DNA of 54,344 nucleotides from an uncultured Saprospirales bacterium (GCA_937864265.1 CALMIR010000043.1:1-54344), one strand, 5' to 3'; counted from the stretch's first letter, positions 23,516 through 32,634 are shown. Notes: generated by a model not told the origin, from the sequence alone. Numbers and translations: made by a program.

Positions 23516-23640
23516 CTTAATTTTTCTGCGTTACTCAGGTGTGAAAAAATTCAAAAAAATAAATTAGATGTATAAACATTAAATGTAAATACACGTTTAA
23601 TCTCTAGTTTCTATTTCCTCATTAAAAAAAACTAATTAGC

Positions 23641-24189
23641 ATGGCAATCTGGAACATCGATCCTTCTCACTCAGAGATAACTTTCAAGGTACGTCACCTG
23701 ATGATTTCAACCGTGAAAGGCTACTTCAATCAATACGAAGCAAGCCTGGACGGAGAAGAAAGCAATGGTTTTGAAGGGGCAAAGGTGTCTTTTTCGGCGG
23801 ATATTGACAGCATCAGCACCGGTAATACTGACCGCGACAACCATTTGAAATCGGCCGACTTTTTCGATGCGGCCAACCATCCTAAGTTGACATTTGTATC
23901 TACCTCTTTTACCAAAACAGGCAACAACAATTACACCATAACAGGTGATTTGACTATCCGAGGTACCACTAAGTCTGTAACCTTAGAAGCGGAATACCAC
24001 GGTAGTATGGTTGATTTTTACGGAAATACTAAGGCTGGTTTTCACCTGAGCGGCAGCATCAATCGCCACGATTTTGGCTTGGCCTGGAACGCTGTAACTG
24101 AAGCGGGCGGGATCGTAGTGAGCGAAGAAGTGAAGCTGGAATTGGACGTGCAAATGAGCAAGGTGACAATAGCAGAAGCTGTGGCCTAA
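23641..24189 (+). CDS. YceI family protein
   Basis: A 182-residue lipocalin-like beta-barrel protein of the YceI family, which binds isoprenoid-type lipids in characterised members. It starts MAIWNIDPSHSEITFKVRHL, the classic signature, and keeps SADFFDAANHPKLTFVSTSF and LTIRGTTKSVTLEAEY. There is no signal peptide, so this form is cytoplasmic; such short forms are common in Bacteroidota. Length is normal. It stands alone, downstream of the long hairpin at 23433-23515 that may act in its leader. Confidence 0.92.
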   Translation: MAIWNIDPSHSEITFKVRHLMISTVKGYFNQYEASLDGEESNGFEGAKVSFSADIDSISTGNTDRDNHLKSADFFDAANHPKLTFVSTSFTKTGNNNYTITGDLTIRGTTKSVTLEAEYHGSMVDFYGNTKAGFHLSGSINRHDFGLAWNAVTEAGGIVVSEEVKLELDVQMSKVTIAEAVA

Positions 24190-24280
24190 GATAGCAGTAC
24201 ATTCGGGTGATTTTTATATAGTACAAGGGCTTGGGTGTTGTCCCAGGCCTTTGTCCGTTTGATCAGGATGCACCAAAAAA

Positions 24281-24309
24281 ATTGCTCCGGTCAAACAAAC
24301 CGGAGCAAT
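24281..24309 (-). terminator. Rho-independent terminator of the glutamine synthetase gene
   Basis: ATTGCTCCGGT (24281-24291) and ACCGGAGCAAT (24299-24309) form a perfect 11-bp stem with a 7-nt loop. On the minus strand it runs into seven T. It lies 113 bp after the glutamine synthetase stop and may also serve the converging YceI transcript. Confidence 0.85.
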
Positions 24310-24421
24310 CGAAAATGGCATATTCCCCTGCAGGAACCAGAGCTGATAGATTGTCAAAGGCCAGGTCGTTTGTTGTTTAGGCGTTTCGCCCGGCCTTTGA
24401 GCATCTAAGCCATACGGTGGT

Positions 24422-25444
24422 TTAAGCAATAGCTAAAACATCAGCTGTTTTTACAGTTTTGATGATACGGGCGGCCACCTTGTACGGGTCGGCAGCAGAG
24501 TTGGGTCGGCGGTCTTCCAACCAACCTTTCCAACCATTTTCAACAGTAGCAATAGGTATGCGAATCGAAGCCCCCCTGTCGGAAACTCCGAAACTAAATT
24601 TATCAATGGATTGGGTTTCGTGCTTGCCTGTTAGGCGCAACTCGTTATCGGCACCATACACGGCAATGTGTTCTTTTATAAAAGGACGGAAAGCATCACA
24701 GATGGATTCATATACGTCTTTGCTGCCACAGGTTCTCAATACACCATTGGAGAAGTTGGCGTGCATGCCGGAGCCATTCCAGTCGCCTTTGATGGGTTTG
24801 CAGTGCCAGTTGATAGCAACACCGTATTTTTCAGCCGTTCTTTCCAGCAAATAGCGGGCTACCCACACTTGGTCGCCAGCAGCCTTTGCCCCTTTGGCAA
24901 AAACCTGGAATTCCCACTGCCCCGTAGCTACCTCGGCATTGATGCCTTCCACGTTGATACCGGCATCCAAACAGAAGTCTAGGTGTTCTTCTACAATCTC
25001 GCGGCCAAAGGCATTCTTAGCGCCTACTGAGCAGTAGTATTGCCCTTGTGGAGCAGGGTAGCCTTTTTCGGGGAATCCTAAAGGCAGGTTGGTGTCCGGA
25101 TTCCAAAGGAAGTATTCCTGTTCAAAGCCAAACCAAAAATCATTGTCATCGTCCTCGATGGTTGCCCTGCCATTACTTGGATGGGGCGTGCCATCCGGGC
25201 TCAATACCTCGCACATCACCAGATAGGCATTCTTGCGATCGGGGTCCGGGAAAATAGCGACTGGCTCCAACAAGCAATCAGAAGAATTGCCGGGAGCTTG
25301 TTCTGTAGAGCTTCCATCAAATGACCACATGGGGCAACTTTCCAATTGGCCATCAAAATTGGAAACAATCTTTGTTTTACTCCTCAAACTTTGGGTGGGT
25401 TGATAACCATCCAGCCAAATGTACTCTAGTTTGAATTTTGCCAT
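24422..25444 (-). CDS. glnII: Glutamine synthetase, eukaryotic type (GSII)
   Basis: A 340-residue type II glutamine synthetase that joins ammonium to glutamate with ATP in the cytoplasm. Typical GSII features are the start FKLEYIWLDGYQ, CPMWSFDGSSTEQA, the metal-binding FGFEQEYFLW, the ATP/glutamate segment NGSGMHANFS and RIPIATVENGWKGW. Length matches the short decameric class and not GSI (~470) or GSIII (~730). The adenylylation site of GSI is absent, so control by GlnE is not expected. It is the last gene of a cluster with P-II, ammonium transporter and porin; co-regulation by nitrogen is inferred. Confidence 0.93.
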   Translation of the reverse strand: MAKFKLEYIWLDGYQPTQSLRSKTKIVSNFDGQLESCPMWSFDGSSTEQAPGNSSDCLLEPVAIFPDPDRKNAYLVMCEVLSPDGTPHPSNGRATIEDDDNDFWFGFEQEYFLWNPDTNLPLGFPEKGYPAPQGQYYCSVGAKNAFGREIVEEHLDFCLDAGINVEGINAEVATGQWEFQVFAKGAKAAGDQVWVARYLLERTAEKYGVAINWHCKPIKGDWNGSGMHANFSNGVLRTCGSKDVYESICDAFRPFIKEHIAVYGADNELRLTGKHETQSIDKFSFGVSDRGASIRIPIATVENGWKGWLEDRRPNSAADPYKVAARIIKTVKTADVLAIA

Positions 25445-25530
25445 GATATTAAATGCTGTTTGTATGATTTAAAAATGTTTGCTTTTGACCTGTTTGCCCG
25501 CTTTCGCGGTATCGGACGGTGGCAAGGAAA

Positions 25531-26655
25531 CTAGAAAGCGTACACCGCCGCCAGCAAAAACACCGGCAACGATTGAGTAGGCTTGCCATCTGCATCCGAA
25601 AAGGCTTCCTCATTGGCCATATCCATCCGGAATTCCGGGATAATGGTCAGAGGACCGCTGTGGAAATTACCCGACAAAGTCATGGATAACACACTGCCGT
25701 CCGTATAACCGAGAATGAGGCCATCGCTGTCGCCAATATATTCTCCCCGCAATCCCAGCGTAAAAGCATCGCCAAAAGCATAATTGGCATAAATCGCTGC
25801 ACCAAACCAAGAGGTGGGCTCAGCATCATCTATATCGTTGCTTTTCATCGTTGTATTCAGTCCTAAGCCCAGCTTTTCAGTTGCCTGCAAAGTGGCAGTC
25901 AAGTCGATTTGATTGGTAATCACTGAACTGAATAGCGAATCGCCCTCTACCGTCTTACCAGTCAAATAATTGAGGTAAACTGTAAGCGCATCACCCGAAT
26001 AGGACAACTGAGCGCCGAGGTGCTTACCAGGTGTAAAGTCAATTTTGCTATCGGTATCGTTGAAAACCCCGACCATAGCGCCTATTTTTTCCGAAAGGCT
26101 GAAGTCGGCTTTGATACCCGTGTGGAAAAACGGGCCATTGGAAAACATGTAGGAAACGCTGTAATTGATATTATCGGGTGAATCGATCAATTCGTAACCT
26201 ACGAAAGTGCTGAAGTTACCAAAGGTGAAATTGACCCAGTCAGCCGGGCTGTAGGTGACATACAACTGCTTGATGGCAGAAAGCGTGGTGCCGCTAAAGC
26301 CATTCGCCCCTTCTGCCCGTGGCCCTACGGCCAAATCTGCTACAAAACCAACTTTGCCTTCTTTTGAAAACTTCAGATTGGCCATACCCAACTCAAAAGA
26401 GTTGACCGAGTTGGTAAAGCTGGTAGGCAGCGGCATATCGTTGGGCGAATAAGCGTAGTAAGCGTCCACAAAGCCCGATATTTCAAAGGGCGATTTGTCT
26501 TCTTCTGCTTCTGCTACGGGTTCTTCGCTCTCAACTGCTGCTGTCGCAACAGGAATGGGCGGTGGTGCACCCGTAGAAGATTGCGCTGATAATGCGATTG
26601 CGGTGAAAATGTCAAAGAACACAATAAGGATAAGGGTAATAAAATTGGATTTCAT
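25531..26655 (-). CDS. Outer-membrane porin-like beta-barrel protein
   Basis: A 374-residue protein starting MKSNFITLILIVFFDIFTAI, a signal peptide ending at LSAQ. After a Pro/Glu-rich linker (PPPIPVATAA, EAEEDKSPFE) comes a 16- to 18-strand-like barrel (FEISGFVDAYYAYSPNDMPL...) that ends in AVYAF with a terminal Phe. It resembles the OmpL-like porin-2 type proteins found beside ammonium transporters in Bacteroidota. Location between amt and the glutamine synthetase gene suggests passage of a nitrogen source across the outer membrane. The substrate is inference. The frame is open to 26718, but the signal peptide fixes the start. Confidence 0.8.
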   Translation of the reverse strand: MKSNFITLILIVFFDIFTAIALSAQSSTGAPPPIPVATAAVESEEPVAEAEEDKSPFEISGFVDAYYAYSPNDMPLPTSFTNSVNSFELGMANLKFSKEGKVGFVADLAVGPRAEGANGFSGTTLSAIKQLYVTYSPADWVNFTFGNFSTFVGYELIDSPDNINYSVSYMFSNGPFFHTGIKADFSLSEKIGAMVGVFNDTDSKIDFTPGKHLGAQLSYSGDALTVYLNYLTGKTVEGDSLFSSVITNQIDLTATLQATEKLGLGLNTTMKSNDIDDAEPTSWFGAAIYANYAFGDAFTLGLRGEYIGDSDGLILGYTDGSVLSMTLSGNFHSGPLTIIPEFRMDMANEEAFSDADGKPTQSLPVFLLAAVYAF

Positions 26656-26795
26656 ACCTTGTTGATTTTGAGGATGAACAAATAGGCCGACAATGGTAAA
26701 CCTGAATTGAACACTCAAAATGTTTGGGGAATATCCAGTGAATCCCTTATCTTTGAGTTGCCTTTGTTCAAGATTTCGGTTTACCGATGTCTTGT

Positions 26796-26823
26796 GCTCC
26801 CGGATCAGAACTGATTCGGGAGC
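26796..26823. terminator. Hairpin between amt and the porin gene
   Basis: GCTCCCGGATCAG (26796-26808) pairs with CTGATTCGGGAGC (26811-26823) at 12 of 13 positions. A T-run (TTATTTTTTG) follows on the plus strand only, so for the minus-strand genes it is not a classic terminator. It may limit readthrough from amt or protect the mRNA end. Confidence 0.55.
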
Positions 26824-26847
26824 TTATTTTTTGTGTTAGATAAAGCT

Positions 26848-28104
26848 TTACTTGACAGATAGTTGGTAGTGAGCCATCGAGCTTTCCATGCTTTCGCCAT
26901 AGGCATGCATTTCATGCTCGGCAACATCCAGTCCTTTCTCTTCTTCTTCTTCCGATACGCGAATACCGATCGTGATTTTCAATAGATACATTAGCCCAAA
27001 GGCAAATGCAAAAGTGAAAGCGCCAATGGCCAATGTGCCGTACAGTTGCACCCACAATTGTCCCAGTCCGGCCTTGGAGCCGAAAATACCCACAGCAAGT
27101 GTCCCCCATAAGCCGCACATCAGGTGAACAGAAGTAGCACCCACAGGGTCATCCAGTTTGAGTTTGTCGAAGGTGATAACGGAGAACGGAATGATCACTC
27201 CTGCAATGGCGCCAATGATGATGGCTTCCATCGGACTCATCAAGTCAGCCCCGGCAGTAATACCGACCAACCCGCCCAAAATGCCATTCAGTACCATGGA
27301 AAGGTCGTGCGATTTGAACAATAAGTAGGAGGTAAAAAAAGCGGCTACGGCACCCGCTGCGGCTGCCAAACAAGTGGTCACAAAAACCAGGGAAACAGCT
27401 ACCGGATCAGCCGATAGTACAGAACCGCCGTTGAAACCAAACCAGCCGAACCAAAGCATAAATACCCCCAGAGCTGCCAAAGGCATACTGTGTCCTGGAA
27501 TGGGCTTGATGCCGTCGGCGGTGTATTTGCCTTTGCGCGAACCGAGTAGCAGGATGCTGGCCAACGCTGCCCAGCCGCCAACGGCGTGTACCAGCGTAGA
27601 ACCGGCAAAATCATAAAATCCAGCCGCGTTCAACCAGCCGCCGCCCCATTTCCACATACCTGTGATGGGGTAGCAAATGGCTACAAATACGGTAGCAAAA
27701 ACCAAGAAAGAGTTGAGCTTGATGCGTTCTGCTACGGCACCCGACACGATGGTAGCCGCTGTAGCCGCAAACATACCCTGGAAAATAAAATCGGTCCAAT
27801 AGGTGTAATGCCCATCGGCATACCCAATGGCACCAGCATCTCCTTCAGGCATGCTCAAGCCGAAGCCGGAGAAGCCAAAAAAACCGCCCTCATTCATACC
27901 CGGGTACATCAAATTGAAGCCCATGATGAAATAGGTCAGTAAGCCTATGGCAATGATCATCACATTTTTAAACAGGATGTTCACGGTATTTTTACGCTGT
28001 ACTAAACCAGCTTCCAGACTAGCAAAACCGAGGTGCATGATAAAAACGAATACGGTTGCTATCAACATCCATAAATTGTTAGCTGTAAACAAAGCTTCAT
28101 TCAT
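26848..28104 (-). CDS. amt: Ammonium transporter, Amt family
   Basis: A 418-residue inner-membrane protein with eleven expected helices that conducts ammonium. Start MNEALFTANNLWMLIATVFV (28104). Signatures: FASLEAGLVQRKN near the N-terminus, DFAGSTLVHAVGGWAALASI with the pore His, and GGVLSADPVAVSLVFVTTC region further on. The cytoplasmic end is long and acidic (EEEEEKGLDVAEHEMHAYGE), where P-II would dock. It lies 154 bp downstream of glnK, in the order glnK-amt that is conserved across bacteria and implies control of the channel by the P-II protein. Confidence 0.95.
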   Translation of the reverse strand: MNEALFTANNLWMLIATVFVFIMHLGFASLEAGLVQRKNTVNILFKNVMIIAIGLLTYFIMGFNLMYPGMNEGGFFGFSGFGLSMPEGDAGAIGYADGHYTYWTDFIFQGMFAATAATIVSGAVAERIKLNSFLVFATVFVAICYPITGMWKWGGGWLNAAGFYDFAGSTLVHAVGGWAALASILLLGSRKGKYTADGIKPIPGHSMPLAALGVFMLWFGWFGFNGGSVLSADPVAVSLVFVTTCLAAAAGAVAAFFTSYLLFKSHDLSMVLNGILGGLVGITAGADLMSPMEAIIIGAIAGVIIPFSVITFDKLKLDDPVGATSVHLMCGLWGTLAVGIFGSKAGLGQLWVQLYGTLAIGAFTFAFAFGLMYLLKITIGIRVSEEEEEKGLDVAEHEMHAYGESMESSMAHYQLSVK

Positions 28105-28258
28105 TGTTTGACATAATTTTGAGTGAAACGAAATAAGCAAAGTCGCTTATGCACATGCACTGCCGAGGGCTTGAGTTGCCTCTTTTAGCAGTTAATTTGG
28201 TTGTATGCTGGTAGGGAGAAAAGGAAAAGCTTAAATTAATAAAGCAGCCCGTAGTAAC

Positions 28259-28597
28259 TTATATGGCTGCCGTGCCAGTTTCCGATGTTCTGATACGAAC
28301 GACTTGTTGTATATCCAGAACGGTGATTTTTCCATCGCCAATTTCACCGGTGCGGCCAGATTTGGCAATGGCTTCAACAATTTTTTCCACCTTATCGTCT
28401 GACGCAAGTATATCCAATTGCAGGCGGGCAATGTAATCGGCATCGTAAACACTGCCCCTGTACATCATTTTTTCTCCACCCTGAAGGCCATAGCCTTTCA
28501 CTTCTTTTAGGGTGAAAAAACGGACATCGATTTGAGCTAAGGCATCTCTGACTTTTTCAAATCGGGACAATCGAATGATCGCTTCAATTTTTTTCAT
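28259..28597 (-). CDS. glnK: P-II family nitrogen regulator
   Basis: A 112-residue P-II protein that binds ATP/ADP and 2-oxoglutarate and controls the ammonium transporter. Start MKKIEAIIRLSRFEKVRDAL (28597). Tyr51 stands in the T-loop (MMYRGSVYDADYI), the position uridylylated in enterobacterial P-II; whether it is modified here is unknown. The C-terminal signature GRTGEIGDGKITVLDI is intact. It is the first gene of the nitrogen cluster. On the minus strand TAATTTTG (plus 28686-28693) could be a Bacteroidota -7 element but no matching -33 box is clear. Confidence 0.95.
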   Translation of the reverse strand: MKKIEAIIRLSRFEKVRDALAQIDVRFFTLKEVKGYGLQGGEKMMYRGSVYDADYIARLQLDILASDDKVEKIVEAIAKSGRTGEIGDGKITVLDIQQVVRIRTSETGTAAI

Positions 28598-28807
28598 CAG
28601 TTTACATTTTATGTACCTGTGTATGTCCTGCTGAATCTTTTGTATCTTTGTATCCAGAGGCACAGCATATTTTCGAACAACACGACAAAATTAAGGGCCC
28701 TGCACCTCTGCCGATAGTTAACTTTTGTAATTATTGTGAAATCCACACTAACTAATTAAAGCCACAAATTGCTATTTTTCAATACTTTATAGCCTTAGCA
28801 CTTTGTT

Positions 28808-30337
28808 ATGTTCAACGCCCAGAGCAAAGACCAACTTTTTTTACTGATCAAATCGCTGACTAAAGCTGAGAAACGAAATTTTAAGCTGTACGCCAACCGG
28901 ATAGACAGTACAGGGGATACTTTATTCATACGGCTGTTCGATGTTTTGGATAAAATGACGGACTACGACGAAGAAATGGTATTGAAAAAAATCAGCGACT
29001 TGGGCAAACAGAGCCTTTTCAATGCCAAACGCCATTTGTACAAACAAATCCTGGTGAGCCTGCGCCTCATTTACATCCAAAAGAACATAGATATAGAGAT
29101 CCGCGAACAGATTGACTTTGCCCGCATTTTGTACGAAAAAGGGATGTACATGCAAAGCCTGAAACTCCTGGATCGGATCAAAAAGATAGCAGAAGAACAC
29201 CATCAGGATATTCTCCACCTGGAAATTCTCGAATTTGAAAAGCTCATCGAAGCCCGACACATCACCCGTAGCCGAACGGTGGAAAACAAGATGGAGAAAC
29301 TCCTGGAAGCATCTCTGACACGCAGTTACATCACCCATGCCAGCAGTTATTTTTCCAATTTCAATATTCAGATACATGGCTGGTACATCGAGCACGGCCA
29401 TATCCAGCAGGAATCGGATATCGATGGGGTACGGGAATATTTTGAAAGCAATCTGCCCAAAGAGTTACTGCATCGTTCACTGACTTTCTTTGAAAAAGCC
29501 AACCTATTTCAGGCCTACATGTGGTACCATTATATTTTGCTACAATTTGCGGAAGCACAGCGCTATGCCCTGGAATGGTTGCAGCTTTTTGAGGTTTACC
29601 CCCAGATGAAAGAGAAGGATTCCGATTTGTACATGCGCAGTTTGTACTATGTTTTGTCCTTTTTGTACATCAATCGGGATACGGAGAAATACCATTTTTA
29701 CCTCACCCAATTGAGCGATTTCTATGCGAGCCACCAACCACATTTGAATGAAAAATCGCGGATGATCGCCTTTGTCTATCTGAATCTTTCCCGCTTGAAC
29801 TTGTTGCTTCTGACGGAAAAATACCGCGAATGCCAAAAGCTGGTGCAAGAAATTGAGCTGGAACTCCGACATTTTGAAGTTTATACCGATGTGCACCGGG
29901 TTTTGTTGTTTTATTACAAATTTGCCTACCTCTTTTTTGCGATCGGCAACTATGAAAAGGCGCTGCATTATCTCAATGAGATTGTACACCTCAAAACAGG
30001 CCACTTGCGCAACGACTTGCTGCTCAATGCGCGCTTGCTTCAGTTGCTCTGCCATTATGAATTGGGCAATTACGATACCATCCAATACCTGATTCCTTCT
30101 ACCCAGCGCCTGCTGGAAAAATCGGGCGATAACAGCCGCTTGCCGTTGCTGTCCCTCCAACTGTTGTCCCGGCTTTCCAAATCGGCAGCCTCTGAGCATC
30201 CGGCCATTTTCGCGCAGTTTCAGTCGGAATTAAAGGCCTTGTGCAAAAATCCCTACGAGCAAAAAGCTATTTTTTATTTGGATGTTCCGAAATGGGCGGC
30301 AGGGCATGTGGGGGTGTCTAAGGTTGTAAGCCATTGA
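28808..30337 (+). CDS. Alpha-solenoid hypothetical protein (paralogue of 45375-46871)
   Basis: A 509-residue, almost fully helical protein without signal peptide. The N-terminal ~75 residues (QLFLLIKSLTKAEKRNFKLY, LFDVLDKMTDYDEEMVLKKI) are conserved in its paralogue at 45375-46871 (FHLIRAMSKSEKRYFTL, EYDEAVLKEKF). The following helices with spaced Tyr and Leu (LYEKGMYMQSLKLLDRIKKI) look like TPR-type repeats. This fits a scaffold or interaction protein; such pairs are frequent in Saprospiraceae-like genomes. No family name can be given. The gene is single and divergent from glnK. A TATCTTTG at 28643-28650 matches the Bacteroidota -7 consensus but is 150 bp away. Confidence 0.7.
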   Translation: MFNAQSKDQLFLLIKSLTKAEKRNFKLYANRIDSTGDTLFIRLFDVLDKMTDYDEEMVLKKISDLGKQSLFNAKRHLYKQILVSLRLIYIQKNIDIEIREQIDFARILYEKGMYMQSLKLLDRIKKIAEEHHQDILHLEILEFEKLIEARHITRSRTVENKMEKLLEASLTRSYITHASSYFSNFNIQIHGWYIEHGHIQQESDIDGVREYFESNLPKELLHRSLTFFEKANLFQAYMWYHYILLQFAEAQRYALEWLQLFEVYPQMKEKDSDLYMRSLYYVLSFLYINRDTEKYHFYLTQLSDFYASHQPHLNEKSRMIAFVYLNLSRLNLLLLTEKYRECQKLVQEIELELRHFEVYTDVHRVLLFYYKFAYLFFAIGNYEKALHYLNEIVHLKTGHLRNDLLLNARLLQLLCHYELGNYDTIQYLIPSTQRLLEKSGDNSRLPLLSLQLLSRLSKSAASEHPAIFAQFQSELKALCKNPYEQKAIFYLDVPKWAAGHVGVSKVVSH

Positions 30338-30364
30338 AGGTTTCTGGTTTTCCTGCCCCCGTCC

Positions 30365-30397
30365 GATCCCGCTGAGCGTATCGGCCTCAGCGGGATC
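30365..30397. repeat. Perfect 12-bp hairpin between converging genes
   Basis: GATCCCGCTGAG (30365-30376) and CTCAGCGGGATC (30386-30397) enclose a 9-nt loop. It lies 28 bp after the solenoid gene. Together with the second hairpin at 30471-30489 and the GC-rich DNA between them it looks like a REP-type element or a bidirectional terminator zone. Confidence 0.6.
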
Positions 30398-30470
30398 ATC
30401 CCGCCCGGATGATTCCGGTCGGACGGGCCGGGCGGGCGACTGAAAGGCGGGTGGTTTTTTACCCGGCTGA

Positions 30471-30489
30471 TCCCGCGAAAAACGCGGGA
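30471..30489. repeat. GC hairpin near the AraC gene end
   Basis: TCCCGCG (30471-30477), five A, then CGCGGGA (30483-30489). It is 37 bp downstream of the stop of the minus-strand AraC gene; no T-run follows on either strand, so a REP-like role is as likely as termination. Confidence 0.5.
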
Positions 30490-30525
30490 GAAGACGGGCT
30501 GGTTTCAAGTGGGGTTGAGTAAAGC

Positions 30526-31569
30526 TTAAAACCGCAGCTGCCCACTACTCAACAACATCACCTCCTCCCGATATACATTCGGTGTTTTTCCTGTCCAGCG
30601 CTTGAAGGAGCGGGTAAAGGCGCTGTTGTCGGCATAATTCAGCAGGTAAGCGATTTCGCTGATACTCAGATCGGAGCGCTTGAGGTAGCTTAGGGCGAAC
30701 TCCTGGCGCAATTCATCAATCAATAACTTATAAGTATAGTTTTCGTCCTGAAGTCGGCGTTGCAAGGTGCGCAAACTCGTATTGAGGTGTCCGGCGACCT
30801 GTTCGATGCTAGGGAATTCGGGGCTTAATAGGTTGACAATGGCTTGCCGCACCACGGCGGCGAAGCCTTGCTGGGCTTTAAGTTGGGCTGATTTTTCCTC
30901 GGCATGTGCTACCAGAATGCGCAACAAACGGTGGTCGGAAGTAATGACTTTTTCTTCGACGTGTTCCTTGCGCAGCCATACGGCAATTTCGGGTTGATTA
31001 AAATCGAGCGGACAATCAAAAACCCGCTGGTATTCAGAAAGGTCGGCAGGCGCGGGCCAGCTTACCTGGATGGCGATGGGCCTGTACCGGCGGCGGGTCA
31101 GGGAGTGAAACTCGCGGAGGCTAAAGGCCAGGAAACCATCCGTAGTTTGGCGCACTGCGATGGGCGATTGTTGCTGCCACCATTCATTGGGCGACAAGGT
31201 GAGTTTGTAGTAGTGCTTTTCTTCTACCAATGCCAAAGGCAAAGCGCTGCAGCCCAGGTTGGAAAACTGACAGCAATACGCCAGCGCCTGCTTCACTGTT
31301 TCGCAGGATTGCGATATCTGGAGTACCAGTCCGGCAGCGGACAGGTTTTGGCTTTCGCCCAAATGCAGCCCAAAAAACGGATCGCCTGTCTGGGCAATGG
31401 CCTGTTCGATAACCGCATTATAAACGCTGTCGGAAACGGTACAGCTTTCCTCGCTCAACTCACCGAGGGAGCGGCCACTCAATGCCAGCAAGGCTTGAAA
31501 ATCGGCCCCCTGCTGCGCTGCGAAGTGGGCGATATGTAGTAAAAATCGTCCGTTAAAAGCCATGCACAA
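30526..31569 (-). CDS. AraC family regulator, arabinose-binding-like N-terminus
   Basis: A 347-residue regulator of the OruR/MmsR-like class. The N-terminal ~190 residues (FLLHIAHFAAQQGADFQALL, TGDPFFGLHLGESQNLSAAG, LAYCCQFSNLG) match the sensing domain of such proteins. The C-terminal HTH pair is SIEQVAGHLNTSLRTLQRRL and ISEIAYLLNYADNSAFTRSF, ending KRWTGKTPNVYR. It is divergent from the SRPBCC gene 155 bp away, which is its most likely target. The ligand cannot be deduced. Start ATG 31569; an ATG two codons later is possible. Confidence 0.9.
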   Translation of the reverse strand: MCMAFNGRFLLHIAHFAAQQGADFQALLALSGRSLGELSEESCTVSDSVYNAVIEQAIAQTGDPFFGLHLGESQNLSAAGLVLQISQSCETVKQALAYCCQFSNLGCSALPLALVEEKHYYKLTLSPNEWWQQQSPIAVRQTTDGFLAFSLREFHSLTRRRYRPIAIQVSWPAPADLSEYQRVFDCPLDFNQPEIAVWLRKEHVEEKVITSDHRLLRILVAHAEEKSAQLKAQQGFAAVVRQAIVNLLSPEFPSIEQVAGHLNTSLRTLQRRLQDENYTYKLLIDELRQEFALSYLKRSDLSISEIAYLLNYADNSAFTRSFKRWTGKTPNVYREEVMLLSSGQLRF

Positions 31570-31724
31570 AGATAGACAAACCCGGCTTTTTCCCGCTGTA
31601 CTTTAGGGGGCACTTTGTAATTTTGGCATAAAATGTCCATAGCTTGTCGTGTTGAGCCTAGCCTGCTGCACCTCGGAGCTGTAATTTTGTCTCATCATTC
31701 TTTCACAAAAAAAATACAGCAAAC

Positions 31725-32159
31725 ATGAGAAGCATCAGCACCGAAATCATCATCGAAGCCTCCGCATCCAAAGTTTGGCAGGTCTTGATGGATCATCAGA
31801 GCTACCCCAAATGGAATCCTTTTATCCGATCCATCAGCGGCGCCCCTGAAGTGGGTAAAACCATAAGCGCTCATATTCAGCCGGAAGGCCAAAAGGCCAT
31901 GCATTTCCAGCCCCTGGTATTGGTACATGAGCCGGAAAAGGAATTCCGCTGGAAAGGCAAGCTCTTTATATCCGGCCTTTTTGACGGCGAGCATTTTTTC
32001 CGGCTGGAGCAAATGGGAGCAGACAAAACCCGATTTGTCCATGTTGAAAATTTTACAGGCTTACTCGTGCCGCCCCTATTGGCCATGATCGGTGACAGCA
32101 CCCGCCAGGGCTTCGAGGCCATGAATCGGGCACTGAAAGAGCAGGCAGAATGCCGTTAG
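31725..32159 (+). CDS. SRPBCC domain protein (polyketide cyclase/START-like)
   Basis: A 144-residue protein of the helix-grip fold: start IEASASKVWQVLMDHQSYPK, then WNPFIRSISGAPEVG, a central sheet (FRWKGKLFISGLFDGEHFFR) and the C-terminal helix TRQGFEAMNRALKEQAE. Such proteins bind or transform hydrophobic small molecules; several are simply annotated SRPBCC. It is transcribed divergently from the AraC gene, so it is a probable target of that regulator. No catalytic residues can be named. Confidence 0.85.
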   Translation: MRSISTEIIIEASASKVWQVLMDHQSYPKWNPFIRSISGAPEVGKTISAHIQPEGQKAMHFQPLVLVHEPEKEFRWKGKLFISGLFDGEHFFRLEQMGADKTRFVHVENFTGLLVPPLLAMIGDSTRQGFEAMNRALKEQAECR

Positions 32160-32214
32160 CGCTTATGCCCTCCCCATACCGACGATCACCCCAATGATAA
32201 TGAAGCCTAATCTT

Positions 32215-32465
32215 TGCACTACTTTTCAAAAAAATAGCGCTCTGTGTCACCACCTCGCTGCTGATGCCCCTGGGTTGATAGGCACCGCAGGTAAATCGCT
32301 CACTTGTATTGGCCTAGCCAACGGCACGTCTAAAACTTTTGATGCACCGGGTTTGGAACATTGAAAGCCAGGTTGTATCTTGTCGCTGTGTTCTGTGCCG
32401 ATCGGAATAGCCGATTACAAACGGTTATAATCGTTTGTAAACGTTTGTAATCGGGTAGGCGCGGA
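32215..32465 (-). repeat. Dispersed ~290-bp repeat, copy 2
   Basis: Reverse complement of the copy at 1970-2266, with the same order: T9SS tail, GACAAGATACAACCTGGCTT block, AGAACACAG, TTACAAACG palindromes, GGGTAGGCGCGGA. The tail is here also frameshifted (GCGGTGCC where copy 1 has GCGGATGCC), so it cannot be translated through. It shares with copy 1 the changes that distinguish both from the intact tail at 38.1 kb, which shows duplication of the element itself. Confidence 0.75.
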
Positions 32466-32555
32466 GGGCTGGGAGCGTATGGTTGTCGTGGGGAGTGGCC
32501 TAGCTTATTTAATTGATTTCCAATTTATTGCGATAAACAGGCGGCTTCTCCTATA

Positions 32556-32634
32556 GCGGATATACACGCTCCCGGTATCCATCGGGAAGGTGACTAAGTA
32601 AAAGGCGAAGTGCGTGAGTACGCTTGTTCTTCGC
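32556..32634 (+). repeat. attC-like site opening the plus-strand array
   Basis: Plus strand: AGCGGATATACACGC (GCGGATATA recalls sites C and M), then GCGTGAGTACGCTT and core GTTCTTCGCA (32626-32635). The core is the exact complement of the box TGCGAAGAAC that closes the same unit at 35511-35520. A short CACGC/GCGTG stem is visible. The left part is less clear than the right. The gap 32466-32555 shows nothing else. Confidence 0.55.
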
